A DNA stretch of 64,000 bases, taken from Nipponacmea schrenckii. Taxonomy: Eukaryota > Mollusca > Gastropoda > Lottiidae. Numbering within the stretch: the stretch's first letter is position 1; the number at the start of each line of letters is the position of its first letter. The translations under genes and the position numbers were made by a program. A model generated the notes under the pieces. The model was not told the DNA's origin. It saw nothing but the letters and a program-made list of their open reading frames with translations, and did not search any database. This document shows positions 22,601-37,600 of this stretch, piece after piece. The stretch spans positions 22,255,769 through 22,319,768 of the forward strand of contig JAUJPP010000007.1 in NCBI GenBank assembly GCA_030562195.1. The letters are read 5' to 3'.

Positions 22601-25600
22601 TTGAGAGTATGTTATAACTCAAGGATAAACCCTATCGAAAATCAGCGAAATCGAAAAACATTTAGTATGAGTTATTGCCCTTGTTCTTGAAAACGCGTTC
22701 AATTTTAGCTTGTAAACACTCTAGAAAGAACAATTCTTAATGGATTTTAATGAAACTTGGCCTGAGTATTTGTTATCACCCAAGGATGAAGCCTATTGAA
22801 AACCAGTCAAATCGAAAAAAAATTTATATCAGTTATTGCCCTTGTTTTTGAAAACGCGTTCAATTTTTAGCTTGTAAACACTCTACAAAGCACATTTATT
22901 GACCGATTTTGACCAAACTTGCTGAAATTGTTTAATATCACCCAAGAATGAACCCTTTTGAAAATAGCACATATCGAAATATATTTAATAGGAATTATTG
23001 CCCTTGTTCTATAAAATGTGTTGGATTTTTGCCTTGTAAACACTCTACAAGTCACAATTCTTGAGCGATTTTGACATAACTTGGCATGAGTATTTGTAAT
23101 CACCTAAGGATGAACTCTATTGAAATTCAGTTAAATCGAAAAATATTTAGTATCAGTTATTGCCCTTGTGTTTGAAAACGCGTTCAATTTTAGCTTGTAA
23201 GCACTCTAGAAAGAACAATTCTTAATGGATTTTGATAAAACTTGGCTTGAGTATTTGTTTTTACCCAAGGATGAACCTTATTGAAAATCAAATAAATCGA
23301 AATATATTTAGTGTCAGTTATTGCCCTTGTGTTTGAAAACGGGTTTAACTTTTTGGCTAATAAACACTCTAGAAGGTACAATTCATGACCAATGTTGACA
23401 AAACTCACTGAAATTGTTTGATATCGCAAGGGATGAGCCCTATTGAAAATTAAAAATATATCTAATATGAATTATTGCCCTTGTTCTTTTAAACACGTTC
23501 GATTTTTGTCTCGTAAACACTCTACATGGCACAATTCTTGACCGATTTCGATGAAACTTGGTGTGAGAGTGTGTTATAACTCAGGGATGAACCCTATTGA
23601 AAATCAGCGAAATCGAAAAATTTTTCAGTATGAGTTACTGCTCTTGTTCTTGAAAACGCGTTCAATTTTAGCTTGTAAACACTCTAGAAAGAACAATTCT
23701 TAATGGATTTTGATTAAACTTGGCTTGAGTATTTGTTATTACCCAATGATGAACCCTATTATAAATCAAATAAATCGAAATATATTTATTGTCAGTTATA
23801 GCCCTTGTTCTTGAAAACGCGTTCAATTTTAGCTTGTAAACACTCTAGAAAGAACAATTTTTAATGGATTTTGATGTAACTTGGCTGGAGTATTTGTTGT
23901 CTCCCAAGGATGAACCCTATTGAAAATCGAAAAATATTTAGTACAAGTTATTGACCTTGTTTTTGAAAACGCGTTCAATTAAACTCGTAAACATTCTAGA
24001 AAGAACAATTTTGAATGGATTTTGATGAAACTTGGCTTTAGTATTTGTTTTCTCACAAGGATAAACCCTATTGAAAATCAGATAAATCGAAAAATATTTA
24101 GTGTCAGTTATTGCGCCTGTTTTCAAAAACGCTTTCAACTTTAAACATTCCTTTTTGACAAAACTCGCTGAAATGGTTTAATATCAACCAAGGATGAGCC
24201 TTATTAAGAATTAAAAATATCAAAATATTATTAAGGGTGAACCCTATTGCAAATCATAAAAATACCGAAAAATATTTTATGAGTTGTTATTAGGTACAAT
24301 TCTTGACAGTTTTTAATAAAACTAGAGACCCTAGAAAAAAATAGGTTGGAAGGTTGAATATTTCATTCGACTTGTAACCTCACTGAAAAGTTTTTATTTG
24401 AATTGAATGCTGCCAGTGGGCGTATATTACCTTGCCTGGCAAGCTATCTTTATGTATTTTGTCTCAAAATATACAGGGTTTGATACCATAATTAGATCTG
24501 GAAACTCTGATTTCAAATACTTGAGAATTTTATATCAGAAGGGTATAATATAAAAATATCTTATAAAAGTTAAAAAAGTGGAGAAATTAAAAGGAACATT
24601 ACTATCAGTCAATCATCAGCAGCAGAGGACTGTATTAGCCAGTTTGTCTCACTAAACATAACAAATAACTGATATAAATGACTTTTCTGTGATTTGGCAA
24701 TGATACAATAATTTAATACTATTTGATAAAACTGTAAAACTCACATAACTCACTATGACATTTCAACTTTCTGTTCAATTTATTGAATGTCATAGTCCTA
24801 TGTTACAAATAATTATTATTTATTTCCCATGTTTGACTATAAAGTGATGATTATTTTATTTTTTATCATGTTTCAGATCTGATATAAGCATGTTATTATG
24901 ATGATACTGATACTCAGTTTTATTTTACAATTATTATCTGAGAATATCCATTACAATAATTATATTTCAGAACTAAGTGACCTTATTCTCTATCCATATT
25001 CTTTGTATATGTATATATACAGAATCAAATCACTTCAAAGTAGGGTTTAGCAAGGATAAGTAAGTTGCTTTAAATTTGAAATACCAGTAACTTATAAATA
25101 TTTTAAACTAAAAAAAGAAATAGTTGAGTGCAATTTTTGAAACATTTTAAAATATAAGAAGCAAATACACGAAAAATGAATTAATTTGATAGATAGTGTG
25201 GTTTTTTTTTCAATTTTCAACTATTCTACTACCCACTTGAGTCTCAATGCATTTTAAGAACAAAAACTGTCACAACAGTGTGCTAGATAAAAGTGCTTAC
25301 ATGTATGGTGTTACATCTAATGAATTTATCAAATGCTTAATATGTTGATTTATTTATATTTCCCACACTTACATTGACATTTCCCAGTTTTCATTGTATG
25401 AGATTTCCTAGTTTTCATTGTATGACATTTCCTACTTTACATTGTATGACATTTCCTACTTTACATTGTATGACATTTCCTACTTTACATTGTATGACAA
25501 AAAAGACAAAAAAAGAAATAGTTGAGTGCAATTTTTGAAACATTTTAAAATATAAGAAGCAAATACACAAAAAATGAATTAATTTGATAGATAGTGTGTT

Positions 25601-28600
25601 TTTTTTTTCAATTTTCAACTATTCTACTACCCACTTGAGTCTCAATGCATTTTAAGAACAAAAACTGTCACAACAGTGTGCTAGATAAAAGTTCTTACAT
25701 GTATGGTGTTACATCTATTGAATTTATCAAATGCTTAATATGTTGATTTATTTATATTTCCCACACTTACATTGACATTTCCTAGTTTTCATTGTATGAC
25801 ATTTCCTAGTTTTCATTGTATGACATTTCCTACTTTACATTGTATGACATTTCCTACTTTACATTGTATGACATTTCCTACTTTACATTGTATGACATTT
25901 CCTACTTTACATTGTATGACATTTCCTACTTTACATTGTATGACATTTCCTACTTTACATTTTATGACATTCTCTACTTTACATTTTATGGCATTCCCAA
26001 CTTTACATTGTATGACATTACCTTCCTACTTTACATAGTATGACATTACCTACATACTTAACATTGTATGAAATTCTCTACTTAACATTGTATGACATTC
26101 CCTCCTTTACATTGTATGACATGCACTAATTTACATTATATGACATTCTTTTATTTACATTTTATGAATTTCCCTACTTTAAATTGTATTAAATTTCCTA
26201 TTGTATGACATGACTGAAACACTGCTTACACCAGGCCACTATAAAGCGTTCCATTCTCAGTCCAGACCAAGCCACGATAATTTAAAATTTTTACCATAAT
26301 AATATAACGAGGAAGCTTCACATTTACACTACAACAATTTATAGAATCTGGTCTGAGAACTGAATTGGAACCATTTTCAGAACGCTGGACCGTTTACATT
26401 ACACAAATTCATCCGTAACATTCTGAAATTGGATAAATTTTGAAGCATAAATGAGGTTTTAGATAAGTCTTGTTGATAATACTAAGTTTCAACAAATACT
26501 ATGAGATTTGGGATTAGAACCATTTATTTAATGTTGACTATGAGTAATTATGAAAATTAAAAGAATGCAATACTAAACATCTGTTTCACCATTATTGATT
26601 TTCATAGAAAACGTTTATTACAAAATTTGTTACCTGTCAACAGGTGGGGGTTCATATTGATTCAAGGGAGAGCAATCTATTATGACTAACATTATTCTGT
26701 CTTGACTATTGTAACTGGATCAATCAATTTTTACCATATGCAATCTATAATATGAATTAAGTGACCAATGGAGGTATAATCTTTAATCACTTATTGCATT
26801 TTATGTACAATAGTTTTGTGCCCTGCATCTATGCATAGATGATCAATTATGATAATCAAATGATTATTGAATGTAAATATTCTTTATCCTGGTGATATTC
26901 ATTCTGTTGTACCACTGCAGAATTCAAATTAATTTAATCTGGAGAATGTTAGTAATGCTGTGGAATTGACAATAGTCTAAACTGGTGTAGTTTGTTTTTA
27001 TTGAATTGTAGAAGAACAAAGCATCAGATCCTATTTTTGAAATGTGATATGGATACTGGTAGATGAAATTTACCTTTTAGGCTAGTTCAGAAAAAATGGA
27101 CTATTGTAATCTTTAAGTTCGTTCTATAATTGTGTATTACAGGTGGAGGAGACTGGGCCAGTAACAGAAGACAAAGACAATGATATAAGTGATCTATTGA
27201 CTGAGGAATTAAGTCTGTATTATGGTGACATAACATCAATCGTGGTAAATCAAGTCTACAAGAATGTCTATAAAAGACTGTATGATGGAGACTATTATTT
27301 ATTTCGTCAAATGTGCTTAGATCCATATCTTAATTTATTACAAAAAATTAAAAAGGTAAGTTTGCTCTTGTGTATTTATAGTTTCTAACCAGCTATCCTT
27401 AAGTTTGACAGACCTGAGGATTTTTCAAATATTCTTAAAGTAAAAGTATATCAAGAAGAAGAATAGTGGATTGTTGTGATAATCCCCTGGAATGTCATAA
27501 ACTTGCAACTGAGGTTCTACATTAAGATACTTTTATTTAATTATGTCCAGTTTGAATCGTCAATCTTGACCTTGGTCATACTTTTTAGAATGCAAGTTAC
27601 ATAATTTTTTGATAATCGGGGATAGAAAAGTGTTGAATATTGAATTGTTTTATCTGTAAGAGCCAAAATAGATATAATACTTCTTGAAATCATTTCAAAC
27701 TTTTATCTCTACTAGTTTGGTTCTTTCCATTAATTATAACTTGATAAAAAACAGAACTCAGAATTTCTGTTATGTATTGTCTTGATAATACTTTTCTAGG
27801 TTAAATTCATAGGAGTTCTAGAGAAAAAATAAAAAGTTACTGAAGTAATTTTTAAAAAAAGGTATAGATTTGGTGTATAATTGACTTTGCATAACTGAAA
27901 TATTCATAGTTCTGTAACTATGATAACAATAGTTAAAAGGTGTTGTTATCTGAGTTTAAGTTCTAATAGTACCCAATATACATTGTGGAATTAGCAATAC
28001 TTAAAATATTTGTTTTTCTGCAAAACATTCCATTGACAGTAATAATGTTTACAAGGTGTATAATACTGTAATAGTGTTTATCAGGCAAGTTATTGGTATA
28101 AGTGTAAGAAACAGGTGTATGATGGAGATATAACTACACTGCTCTGTGTGATAACCTTTAAGATATAAACTTCCACCTTAAAGTAATGTACACTCTAATG
28201 TACTAGTATATAGTGAGTTATACTATAGTTAAAGGTAGAAATGAATTGTCTAGGCGAGTGAGAGTAAAAGGTGTATATACAATTAACAGGTCTGTTTACA
28301 TTTTTACATTTACTTTAACAGTTAGCTTGACTCAACTTGTATAACCATCTTACTCAATACCGTGTCACAGTGGCTACGTCTTTATGTCAACTCTTAAACA
28401 TACAGTTTTATTGGTCTTCAATACTGATACAAATAAATTATTTATCTCTTTACCCAGTCTAAATTCATCATCTGTTTTAAATGGATAAAATTTTTATTTG
28501 AGTAGCTATGTAGAGGTAAGTCCTGATTTGGTTTATTTCTCGAACTTAATTTCAATGAAGCCATCTTGCATTTATATTGTTCCTTTTGCCATGTGCCCTC

Positions 28601-31600
28601 ATTACAAGACCTTGTTGTTATTTCTTATGGTTTTCCAGGTATCTTTAGTAGAAGTTTGATTACTCAAACTCAGTAATACAAACGCTGATAACAAAATGGC
28701 CATCGAAAGGTCAAACCCTCTTGAAACTTTAAGAATTTTAAGGGTCAATGTGAGGAAGATCAAAATGAAACTTGAAAAGTCAATTATTGGCACATAATAT
28801 CATCATGATAGGCTTCATGTCAGTTTATGTATGCTTATTTCAAGCATTGCTCCACAGTCATTCCGTTTGAATCTTGTGGTTTCAAAAATAAGCAATGTTT
28901 TTTTTTTCCATAAGACTTCATCATGAAGATTACTAACCTTAAGAACCTTATGAATTCATCCAATTTATGGTGTTGAAGGTAGAATAGATGTTTATTTTCA
29001 AGATAAAGTTTCAGCAGTTTTGATTATTAAATATATTATATTTCTCACAAATTAGTGTCCTCCTTTTCTTTCCACCTTAAAAATATACTTGGTTCTTTCA
29101 ATTGATTTTCAATTTGTCAGTTGTTTATCTATGTACATATCTTTAAGCTTGCTTAAAGTTTTCTCTTATATTGATTATACTATTAACAAGTATATTAATC
29201 ATGTTATCCAAGTATAGTCCTAATTCTATTGGTTTTACATAACAAAAGAGGTTGGGATTCTACTTGTAGTGTAGTTTGATGTTATTTTTTTCTTATTTTG
29301 TGAGTTCCAGTCTTAAGTGTTAACTGAAACCTGACAACAACATATTATGCTTAGATATATATTTTTGCACAGACTAACATTGTGTCTTTCCTTTCTTTAT
29401 GCTTCACTTGTTATCAAGTTGATGCAATCAGTGTGAAAATTGTGTTATAAGTAGTTGAAGATGCAACACAGAGTAATTTAAGGTCAAATTAAAACCTAAC
29501 TTGTGGTTGGCACAAGTGAAGAAAAGCATTCTAAACACACCAAACCTTTTAATTCAACTCTATGTTTAGTTTGCCAGTCTTTCCGAAAAATAGTTTTATA
29601 TAGGTCTGCAGATAGATGTTCAGACATCAGGTTTTTCTAAGCTAGATTTTTAATGCCACAAGCTTATTCACAATCACTTCATTTGATGAAGGTAACCATC
29701 TTTTCTTATCAGCTTTAAAAATTATATCAGATAGTACTAGTTAAATATTGATAGGTTTGCGTATATTTAGTACTTATATTATTAATATTTCTACAGCTGT
29801 GACATATATTCTTGTTTAAATCAATATATATTTGGTATATAGATTGAATAATCAGTTATATATCGTTCAGAAACAGAAATTCGGAAATAACCATATATAC
29901 TTAATAAAACCTGTACTTAAATATTTTGAAATAAAGTCCCTTGTATTTGGGCAGATCTTCAATATTCTATGACAATCTGGGGGAGGATATACAGTCGTCC
30001 ATACTTAAAACGAACATGCCTATACTGAAAAACCGGTAATAATGAACAAATTTAAAAGTCCCAACTAACTTCATTGAAAAATAAATTGATTAAGCGAAAT
30101 GCTTGTAGCGAATTTTTGGTCATAACAAACAGAAATTGATACCCTGCGTACCAAAATTAATGGTTATTACGAATGGATTAGTCATAATTAACTGATAATC
30201 TCAATCGGGCCCCAATCTTGGCAATAAATTGTCACAGAATTTCCCGACTCCCGACTATCAATTATTATTTATCAATTAAACTTAATTGACTTTTGTGTAA
30301 TACTTTTGTCCTCCTATGTTCACTCACAGTCGCAAGATATTCATTTTGTTTATGTGTCAAAACAATGAACATACGGTGAAATCCTAAATAATGATCACAA
30401 TCTTCAAGTGTCATTCGATTCTCAACATCAACATGGCTACGTCAAAGCACATAAAATTCCGAATCTGATGACGAAAATAACGACATGCCTGTAGGTGAAT
30501 TGAAGATAATTTGGTACGAGGTGAATAAATTTATAAAAGTCGACGAAGATATTATACCGCGGACAGACTGAGCGACAATGAAATTGTAGAGAGTGTTATG
30601 TCGGTGAAAAATGACACCAGCCCCAGAATCTGATGACGAAGAAGAAATCATAGACAATGAAGTTGTCATCATTTGCAGACGCTTTTCGAGCTTTAAACAT
30701 GCAAAGAAAATACATGATTATAATTAATGTGAATTTGCAATAAATTATGTGCTAAAAGTTTAGTACTGTTTAAAACTGCGATCGTTACTTTTCTTTGGGA
30801 TGGTATGGGAAATATTGACTTTAACCAAGATGGTGGACATAGAAAATGATATAATGAATTTCGGTCCCTTATGATTCGTTATTGCCAGGTTTCACTGTAG
30901 TGTAATGGACCAACATTGTTAGATTCTATACAATTTCTAAGATAAATATTTGTTCCGCTAAGAAATGACTGAGGATTTTGAGATGCATACTTTTGTGTTA
31001 AGACTTCTCAGTGAAAAGATTCTTACCTTGGTACTTTAAATGGCTATAAAATAGTGCTGGCAGGATATATCACTGAATAGATGTATCGCAATACAACATG
31101 TTAAGATATACATACTGTATAGCAAGGTTTCAGTAAACAGTTTATTGGTAAAATACCTCAGAAAACTAGTTAAATTATTAGTAATAACATTGTTTTCTAA
31201 AAACTAGTTGAATTACTAGTAATAACATTGTTTGCTAAAAACTAGTTGAATTACTAGTAATAACATTGTTTGCTAAAAACTAGTTGAATTACTAGTAATA
31301 ACATTGTTTGCTAAAAACTAGTTGAATTACTAGTAATAACATTTTGTTACCTCAAAATATAAGTGTTAAAATTATAATAAAAGAATCCTTGGAGAAAAAG
31401 AGTTACTTTTTATCTATTTCCTGATACGTATTGTATCATGGCTTGATTGGCAATACCCAGCACTACTATTAAGGATTTGGCTGAAAAGTTTCCTGCAAAT
31501 ACTTTCTTTATATTGTGTTTTTAACTGCAACTTAAAAAAAAGTTTGGTAATTGCAGCTGTTCAATAGGTTAGATCAAAATAGCACAATAATCTGACTGCT

Positions 31601-34600
31601 AATTTTATACCAAACTTATAATCATTGTGTTACGTTTAGATTATAATAATATGACAGGTGCTGTATATGTACTATGAATATAATTATTTTAAAGATAATA
31701 TGGGTGTTACCCTTAAGAAATAAACATAATTTGATTTAAAAACTCAAGTCCTTGATAGTGGTAGGTTATAAGAACAGTGCAAAACACATAAATACTGTAA
31801 GTGGCAACAGACTTTTCTTGTCATCAAAAAATGTTGAAATCATTTCACAATGATATTTGCTTTGATATTATGTCAAAGTCTGAATCAGTCATCTTCCCTT
31901 GTTATTCCTCTAGAATATATATGGATAAATGAGAAATATCAATGCCAAGGGGTTTGGTCAAGGACTATCTGTAGACACGATCCTTGTGAATCTCAGTAGA
32001 TATAAAAAAAATTCTGTTGGTTAGATTCAGCCCAACACTACTATAAGCTACTTGAGTTCTCAAAAAAAAAAATGTTAAGATAGCAATCCCAGTTGCAGAT
32101 GGAGCAAAGGAATTGACTTTCTAATGCTACTTTCTATTTATTGAGCCCCGCAGTAAATTATTCTAAATCTATTGACTGAGATAAAGTCACACCACTAGTT
32201 TTAGAGACTTAGAGTAATGATATATATTTCTTAAGTATTTCTTTATATATTTGAATGGTAACATTATTTCATAGAAGATTGGTAGAATGTTATTAACAAT
32301 AAGATACTTTGTAATTTGAATCCACAATACACTATGTCTAATGTAACAGGAAAAGGCAGAATATTGTGATATCCTGCAGCAGTTCCTATTATCTATAATA
32401 ATAACTTCTTCAGCAGAGATAATTACATTGTACTGTGAAATTTACTGTTATTTTGTGTATGGTAGCATGTAAAATTCCTTATTCAATATACTCTGCCATG
32501 AGGTGTTAGTGATTAGTCTCTTTCCTGAGAAGATATTATAATTTGAATGAAATTGCCACAGTAAGATCATTTTTACATTTTTACTGCTTCAAGACATTTC
32601 TGGTTAGATTTTTTCTTTGAAAAGAGAGTTTTGTGTTGACACAAGTTAGTTCGTTCCATTTTGAATTTGATGATTTAGATGAACGATTAAGTTGTACATA
32701 TAGATGCTATAAATCAAGGGAAAAGATGATTTAACAATGCTTATTGTATGGGCGTATGTTAACTTGCCTGGCTTGTTTTTTCGTTAATGCACTGGCTAGT
32801 TTGTACTTTTTAAATGCGGGTAAGGTTATTCCCATAAGAAGAACTAGGTGTGGCAGCGCTCCCCACATTTAAAAAGTTTCAAATAAATAAACATTAGACT
32901 AACCATAAAAATTAAGATTTAGCATCCCCACTTTTTGTGTTGCTCTGACTTGTATAGATATGGTTGTAATGATTTTACATTAGAACAAAAGTCAATCTAA
33001 ATGTGAAAGTGTTGTTTTCGAAATGAAACACTAAGGTACTATGCTGAGAAAATTTCTCATTAGGCTATATTTTCTTCCAATTAATTAGACCATCTATCAT
33101 TAAGAAGAAAAGTCTACAAGCATATCAGGTAAATTAAGCAAATTATGGTGGTTGATTGGTGGTCATCACCAAGTCATGTTTATCTGGTTAAAGAGACAAC
33201 AACCTAATGGTCATTACCTGGTCTGCTGTAAGGTTGACGATATAGAGTGTAAAGACTGGAGAGTATCAATTACCACCCAGAAATCTTCCTTCATTAGTCT
33301 TCAAACCTTATTTATATAGACCAAATATACTGGACTTTTAACCTTTCATATACTCTTTCTGATAGTCAATTACTGTAGTTACTAATAGTATAAGCTGGTA
33401 ACTCAAGAAAATAGAGCTTGATATTCTGACAATCTTTTGGAAAGTTGGAAACAAACAAAATGAAATGTAACATCTTATTTTCTAAAGTCACGAATTTGCA
33501 TAACTGAAACAAGAATCTTAAATGTATTTCACCAAGTGTAGTAATTCTAGTTACAACTACAGCTATTCATAAAATTATTTCAAACTGTGACATTTCGTGG
33601 TCAAGAAATGAGGTGCTTCAAATTTCACCAGTCTCTACAACTATCAAACCTAAAACAAAGCGACTACAAAGGGAGAGCTTCTGGATAGACCAATTAGACC
33701 AACAGTTGTACCTAACGGCCTAAACATCCAGCATGACAATCAAATTATACCTTTTGTAGCAACCTACAATTCTACAGCCAAAAGTGCGGCGGTGATTGTG
33801 AAACGGTTTTATAAAGAACTCCAGGATGAATTCCCTAACATATATACCAAACGTTTAGTGACTGCTTACAAAAGGAATAAAAATCTCAGTAATATTCTTG
33901 TACGTGGTAGATTAGACCCCCTTCCTTTACCTCCCTGAAGTAATCGCTTTGAAAAAATTCTCTTTGAAAATTAATCAATTGTGTAAATCTCTCCAGAAGA
34001 AGACAATTTCTTATCAAACTGATGTGTGATGTAGTCTCTACTTGTGACCTAGGCCAGTGCTTCTATAAGAGATTATCTCTTATAACACCCTAAACTAAGG
34101 AATTAGAATTCAGAATGTGACTTTCAGTGATCTGAGGGATTGGTAATGATTAGCCATGCTTCAAGCACTGATGGTATAAGAAAGTACTAAAGCCTTTGGG
34201 CAAAGTCAAGTTCAAGTTACTTCATCTTAACAAATCAAGTAATCATTTAGATTTATGTTTTATTGGCATGGAAGATGTTTAGTCTAAAAAAAATTGACTT
34301 ATTATGTGAGTTTCCATGTGGTTTGTGTATTAGCCTAGAGATATAACAGCAAACAGTGGTTGTACTTGTTTTGTACAATTACCAATACTTGTCTGACAGT
34401 ATGATTAGTACAAACCACCTGAGTCAGCAGAGAGGAAATAGTAAACTAGTAGACAACATACTAACAAGCTACTTTGGATACAAGATAAAAGATTTCAGGT
34501 GGAACTTGACCGATTTAACACCTAACTAATCACTCTGAAGACTAAAGTCTTATCTCAAATTCTGTTTGATTGAAACATCAGATAAAATAATCAGATGGTA

Positions 34601-37600
34601 CTTCAACAAGATGACAGATTGTCTTTAAATATATACTCTGAATAGTGCTTTGAAAGAATATGCTTAGGTGAAAGTTAAGTGACATCAATTACTGTACAAA
34701 AATACTCCTAAAAAGAAACAAAATAGTGTTTCTGACACAAATATGCACATTATAATTAATAGGAAACCAAGTATATTCATCTGTAACTAATATCAGCATG
34801 CTAAGAAAGATAAAAGACGGGTAACAATATTAATTTTTGATTAATCAAAATTCACCAAAAACATGATTATATTTAATATTTGATTAATTTTTGTGTGAAA
34901 AAAAACAGGAAAACAGGTGTTTATACAGTTATTTGATGATGGGTATAGATCAGCAAAATATAACTAAAGGGTGTAACTTGTAGACAAATAGACAACATAG
35001 GATATTCTCATGTAAAAAAAAAATGCCCATTTTTATGAACTGGCCCAAAGCCCTATGATATTCTCGCAAGATAATCAAAAGTGAACTAAAGGGTCATCAG
35101 ATTATTATGGGCATTCATTTAATTATCGGTCAAAATACTAGTAAAGTTTGTACCTATTTGTTGATATAAACTTATAGTGGTCTAGTTATAAAGATGTAGA
35201 GAGATATTAAAACTAATTTACTGTGTGAACTCACTAAAAGGGTGTAAAGTAGATATCAACAAGTGATATGAAGTTTTATGATAAATATTGAGTAGGGTAT
35301 TGACATGTTCTAAACATGCTTTAATAGGAGTTTTGAGTTTTCTTACAGATACTTCCAAGTATAATCATGTTTTTGGTCAATTTTGACCGATAGTTGCAAT
35401 AGTCATATAGAAGATTGTGTGTCAGTCTGTTATTACTTATAAGATAATTCATTAAGCAGTTCTTTAATTTTTATAATAAAAACATTACCACCATAAAAAG
35501 TTACCAAATTAATAGACCATCTGTAAAAAAAACAGAGCAAACCATAAAAGCATTCATTAAATCTTAAAGATGAGAAATGATGTTTAGTGTAAAATATATT
35601 ATGATAAATAAAAGAAAAAGATTTGTGAATTATGATGTTTGCCTAGGGCTATAAATATTGTTAGAAGGTATATTGGGTGTATTAATTGTTAACCAAGACT
35701 AAAGATTAATGGTCACAATAATGTAAACATTTGGGCTGATTTTCTCCTACATTAATTCTAGTATTAATATAATAATCTGCCTATTATTACCAATGGTCAA
35801 TATAGTGGTCAGTATTTATAATGGCTATATTAATCTAATATGTTAATAGGATTACAAATGTATTTTTTTTGACCTATGTATACAGACATCTAATATTAAA
35901 GATTTGTTTGGTTTAATAAAAGGTTACAAATATGTATTGAATAGCTAGATTAGTGGGAAGAATAAACCAGTTAGATCTGTCTAAACATTAACCTGTTTTC
36001 TCTGAGAAAGTCTGATTAAGTTCAGTTTGATAGAATGATACAACTCTACTATGTATATTTTATTTGTGCAGGCTGATATGACCTATTCCTAATGTACTAG
36101 CTGTTACATTACCAAGCTGCTATTTACATTTGCAAGAAAATGTCATGTAACAAAATCACCTGTTTAAATGCCATTTATTGTCAACTATTTTATTTACCTG
36201 TGAAAATGCATCATCTGTTGGTAGATGGTATGAAAAGACTATACCAATTACACATCAAGAGATGAAGTTGTCTAATAAATGCTTAACCATGTTATCGATC
36301 GAAATTTCAGCTGTATTTTTCCATTGCAAAACTCTAGACTTTTGTCCAGGGCGTTATTAATAGACTTTCTTCTGTGCAGTAAGTACCAATGATGCTATAA
36401 TATCAGTAATATCTGCAAGTGTGATCGGTAATTATGACATCAAAGTTTTGGTAATTTGTAGGAAACCATATTTTGAATGGTTGAATTTTGAAAGTGGTGT
36501 ATAGATAGTTGAAAATAACAAGTGTGGTAAATATTAAGTCACATAATATATTTCTTTCAAAGATTCAAAGAACTGAAAAAAGTAAGAATATAAGTGTCTT
36601 GAAATGTTTCTTTTATGACACAAGTATAACCCATTTAATGTCCTATCTAAGTATGTAGATGGTTACAAAGGCTTGTGGTGCTTCAGATATAAAGGTTCAG
36701 GTGTTAAGAGAGTATTTACATAAATACTATTAAGATATACATGTATGAGTGAAATATAGGTTAATAGAGGATTATATTTTAAATACATCACAGTATAAAT
36801 AAATATCTTTATTGACATATATTTTTATTCCACACCTGACTAACAACTCTTATAATCTCTCTTAAACTTGTAAACATCTCTTAGAAATATCAGAGAATTT
36901 ATAGAAGAAATCATCCTCTGGATTCATCATGATTACCATCATTTAGTCAAAAGATTATCTGATTACAAGCAAAATACCATATAAACCTTGGGTATAACAA
37001 TGGTAGTAAATTAATAACTTGCATGATCTTGTAGCTGTTATTGATCTAGATTTTTCATTTTCCGCTCTAGTTACCTGGTTTATGCTTCACTGCATCTTTG
37101 CAAAGACTTTGTCAAATTGGATTCAAATTGAATAAAGTTAAGTTTACCCTCAAGGGAAGAGAATAGTGAATTTTGATATTGGGTTTTCCTTTTTTGCATT
37201 ACATTGCATTATATATTGAAAATAGTTAAAAAAAAATAACAATTGAAAAATCATACATAGGGTCTATTTTGAATTCTCGAAAAATATTCATAAAACAAAT
37301 ATATCTTGAGGGAGCAAAACATAAAATCGTTTACCTCCAATGATAATTATTCACCTGGGATATTTTAATAATAGACACTGAACAATCAAATACATATTGG
37401 TGGAATTTAAACTATCTATATACTGTTAGAAATTAACAATAAATAAAAACATCTGACATCTGGCAGCTATATATCAGTAAAATATGGTATATTTTGAAGG
37501 TAGTTAATAGTTTACTGTAAAGTTGATAGCGTAGAAACTAAAAACTTCAATAAAACAGCATAAATATGTCTACTTTCATTTACCTAGAGTGATAAAAGTC

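Larger units (their letters stand above)
16637..27142 (+). other. Intron 1, 10.5 kb
   Basis: It runs from GTATGT to an acceptor TGTGTATTACAG. It contains a 42-bp minisatellite (16980-17960), long AT-rich unique stretches (17961-21904), a SINE, the inverted 2.2-kb element, a 398-bp tandem duplication and a 24-bp minisatellite. A weak inverted repeat lies at about 26230-26400 (around GCGTTCC and GGTCCAGCGTTC), perhaps an old MITE. No other exon was recognised. Confidence 0.55.

Noticed and set aside
25772..26043. 88-codon frame repeating MTFPTLHC, and a parallel frame
   Set aside because: Direct result of a 24-bp unit without stops. It lies in an intron and decays with the array.
26230..26400. 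Weak inverted repeat around GCGTTCC / GGTCCAGCGTTC
   Set aside because: Many mismatches and no target-site duplication; noted only in the intron entry.
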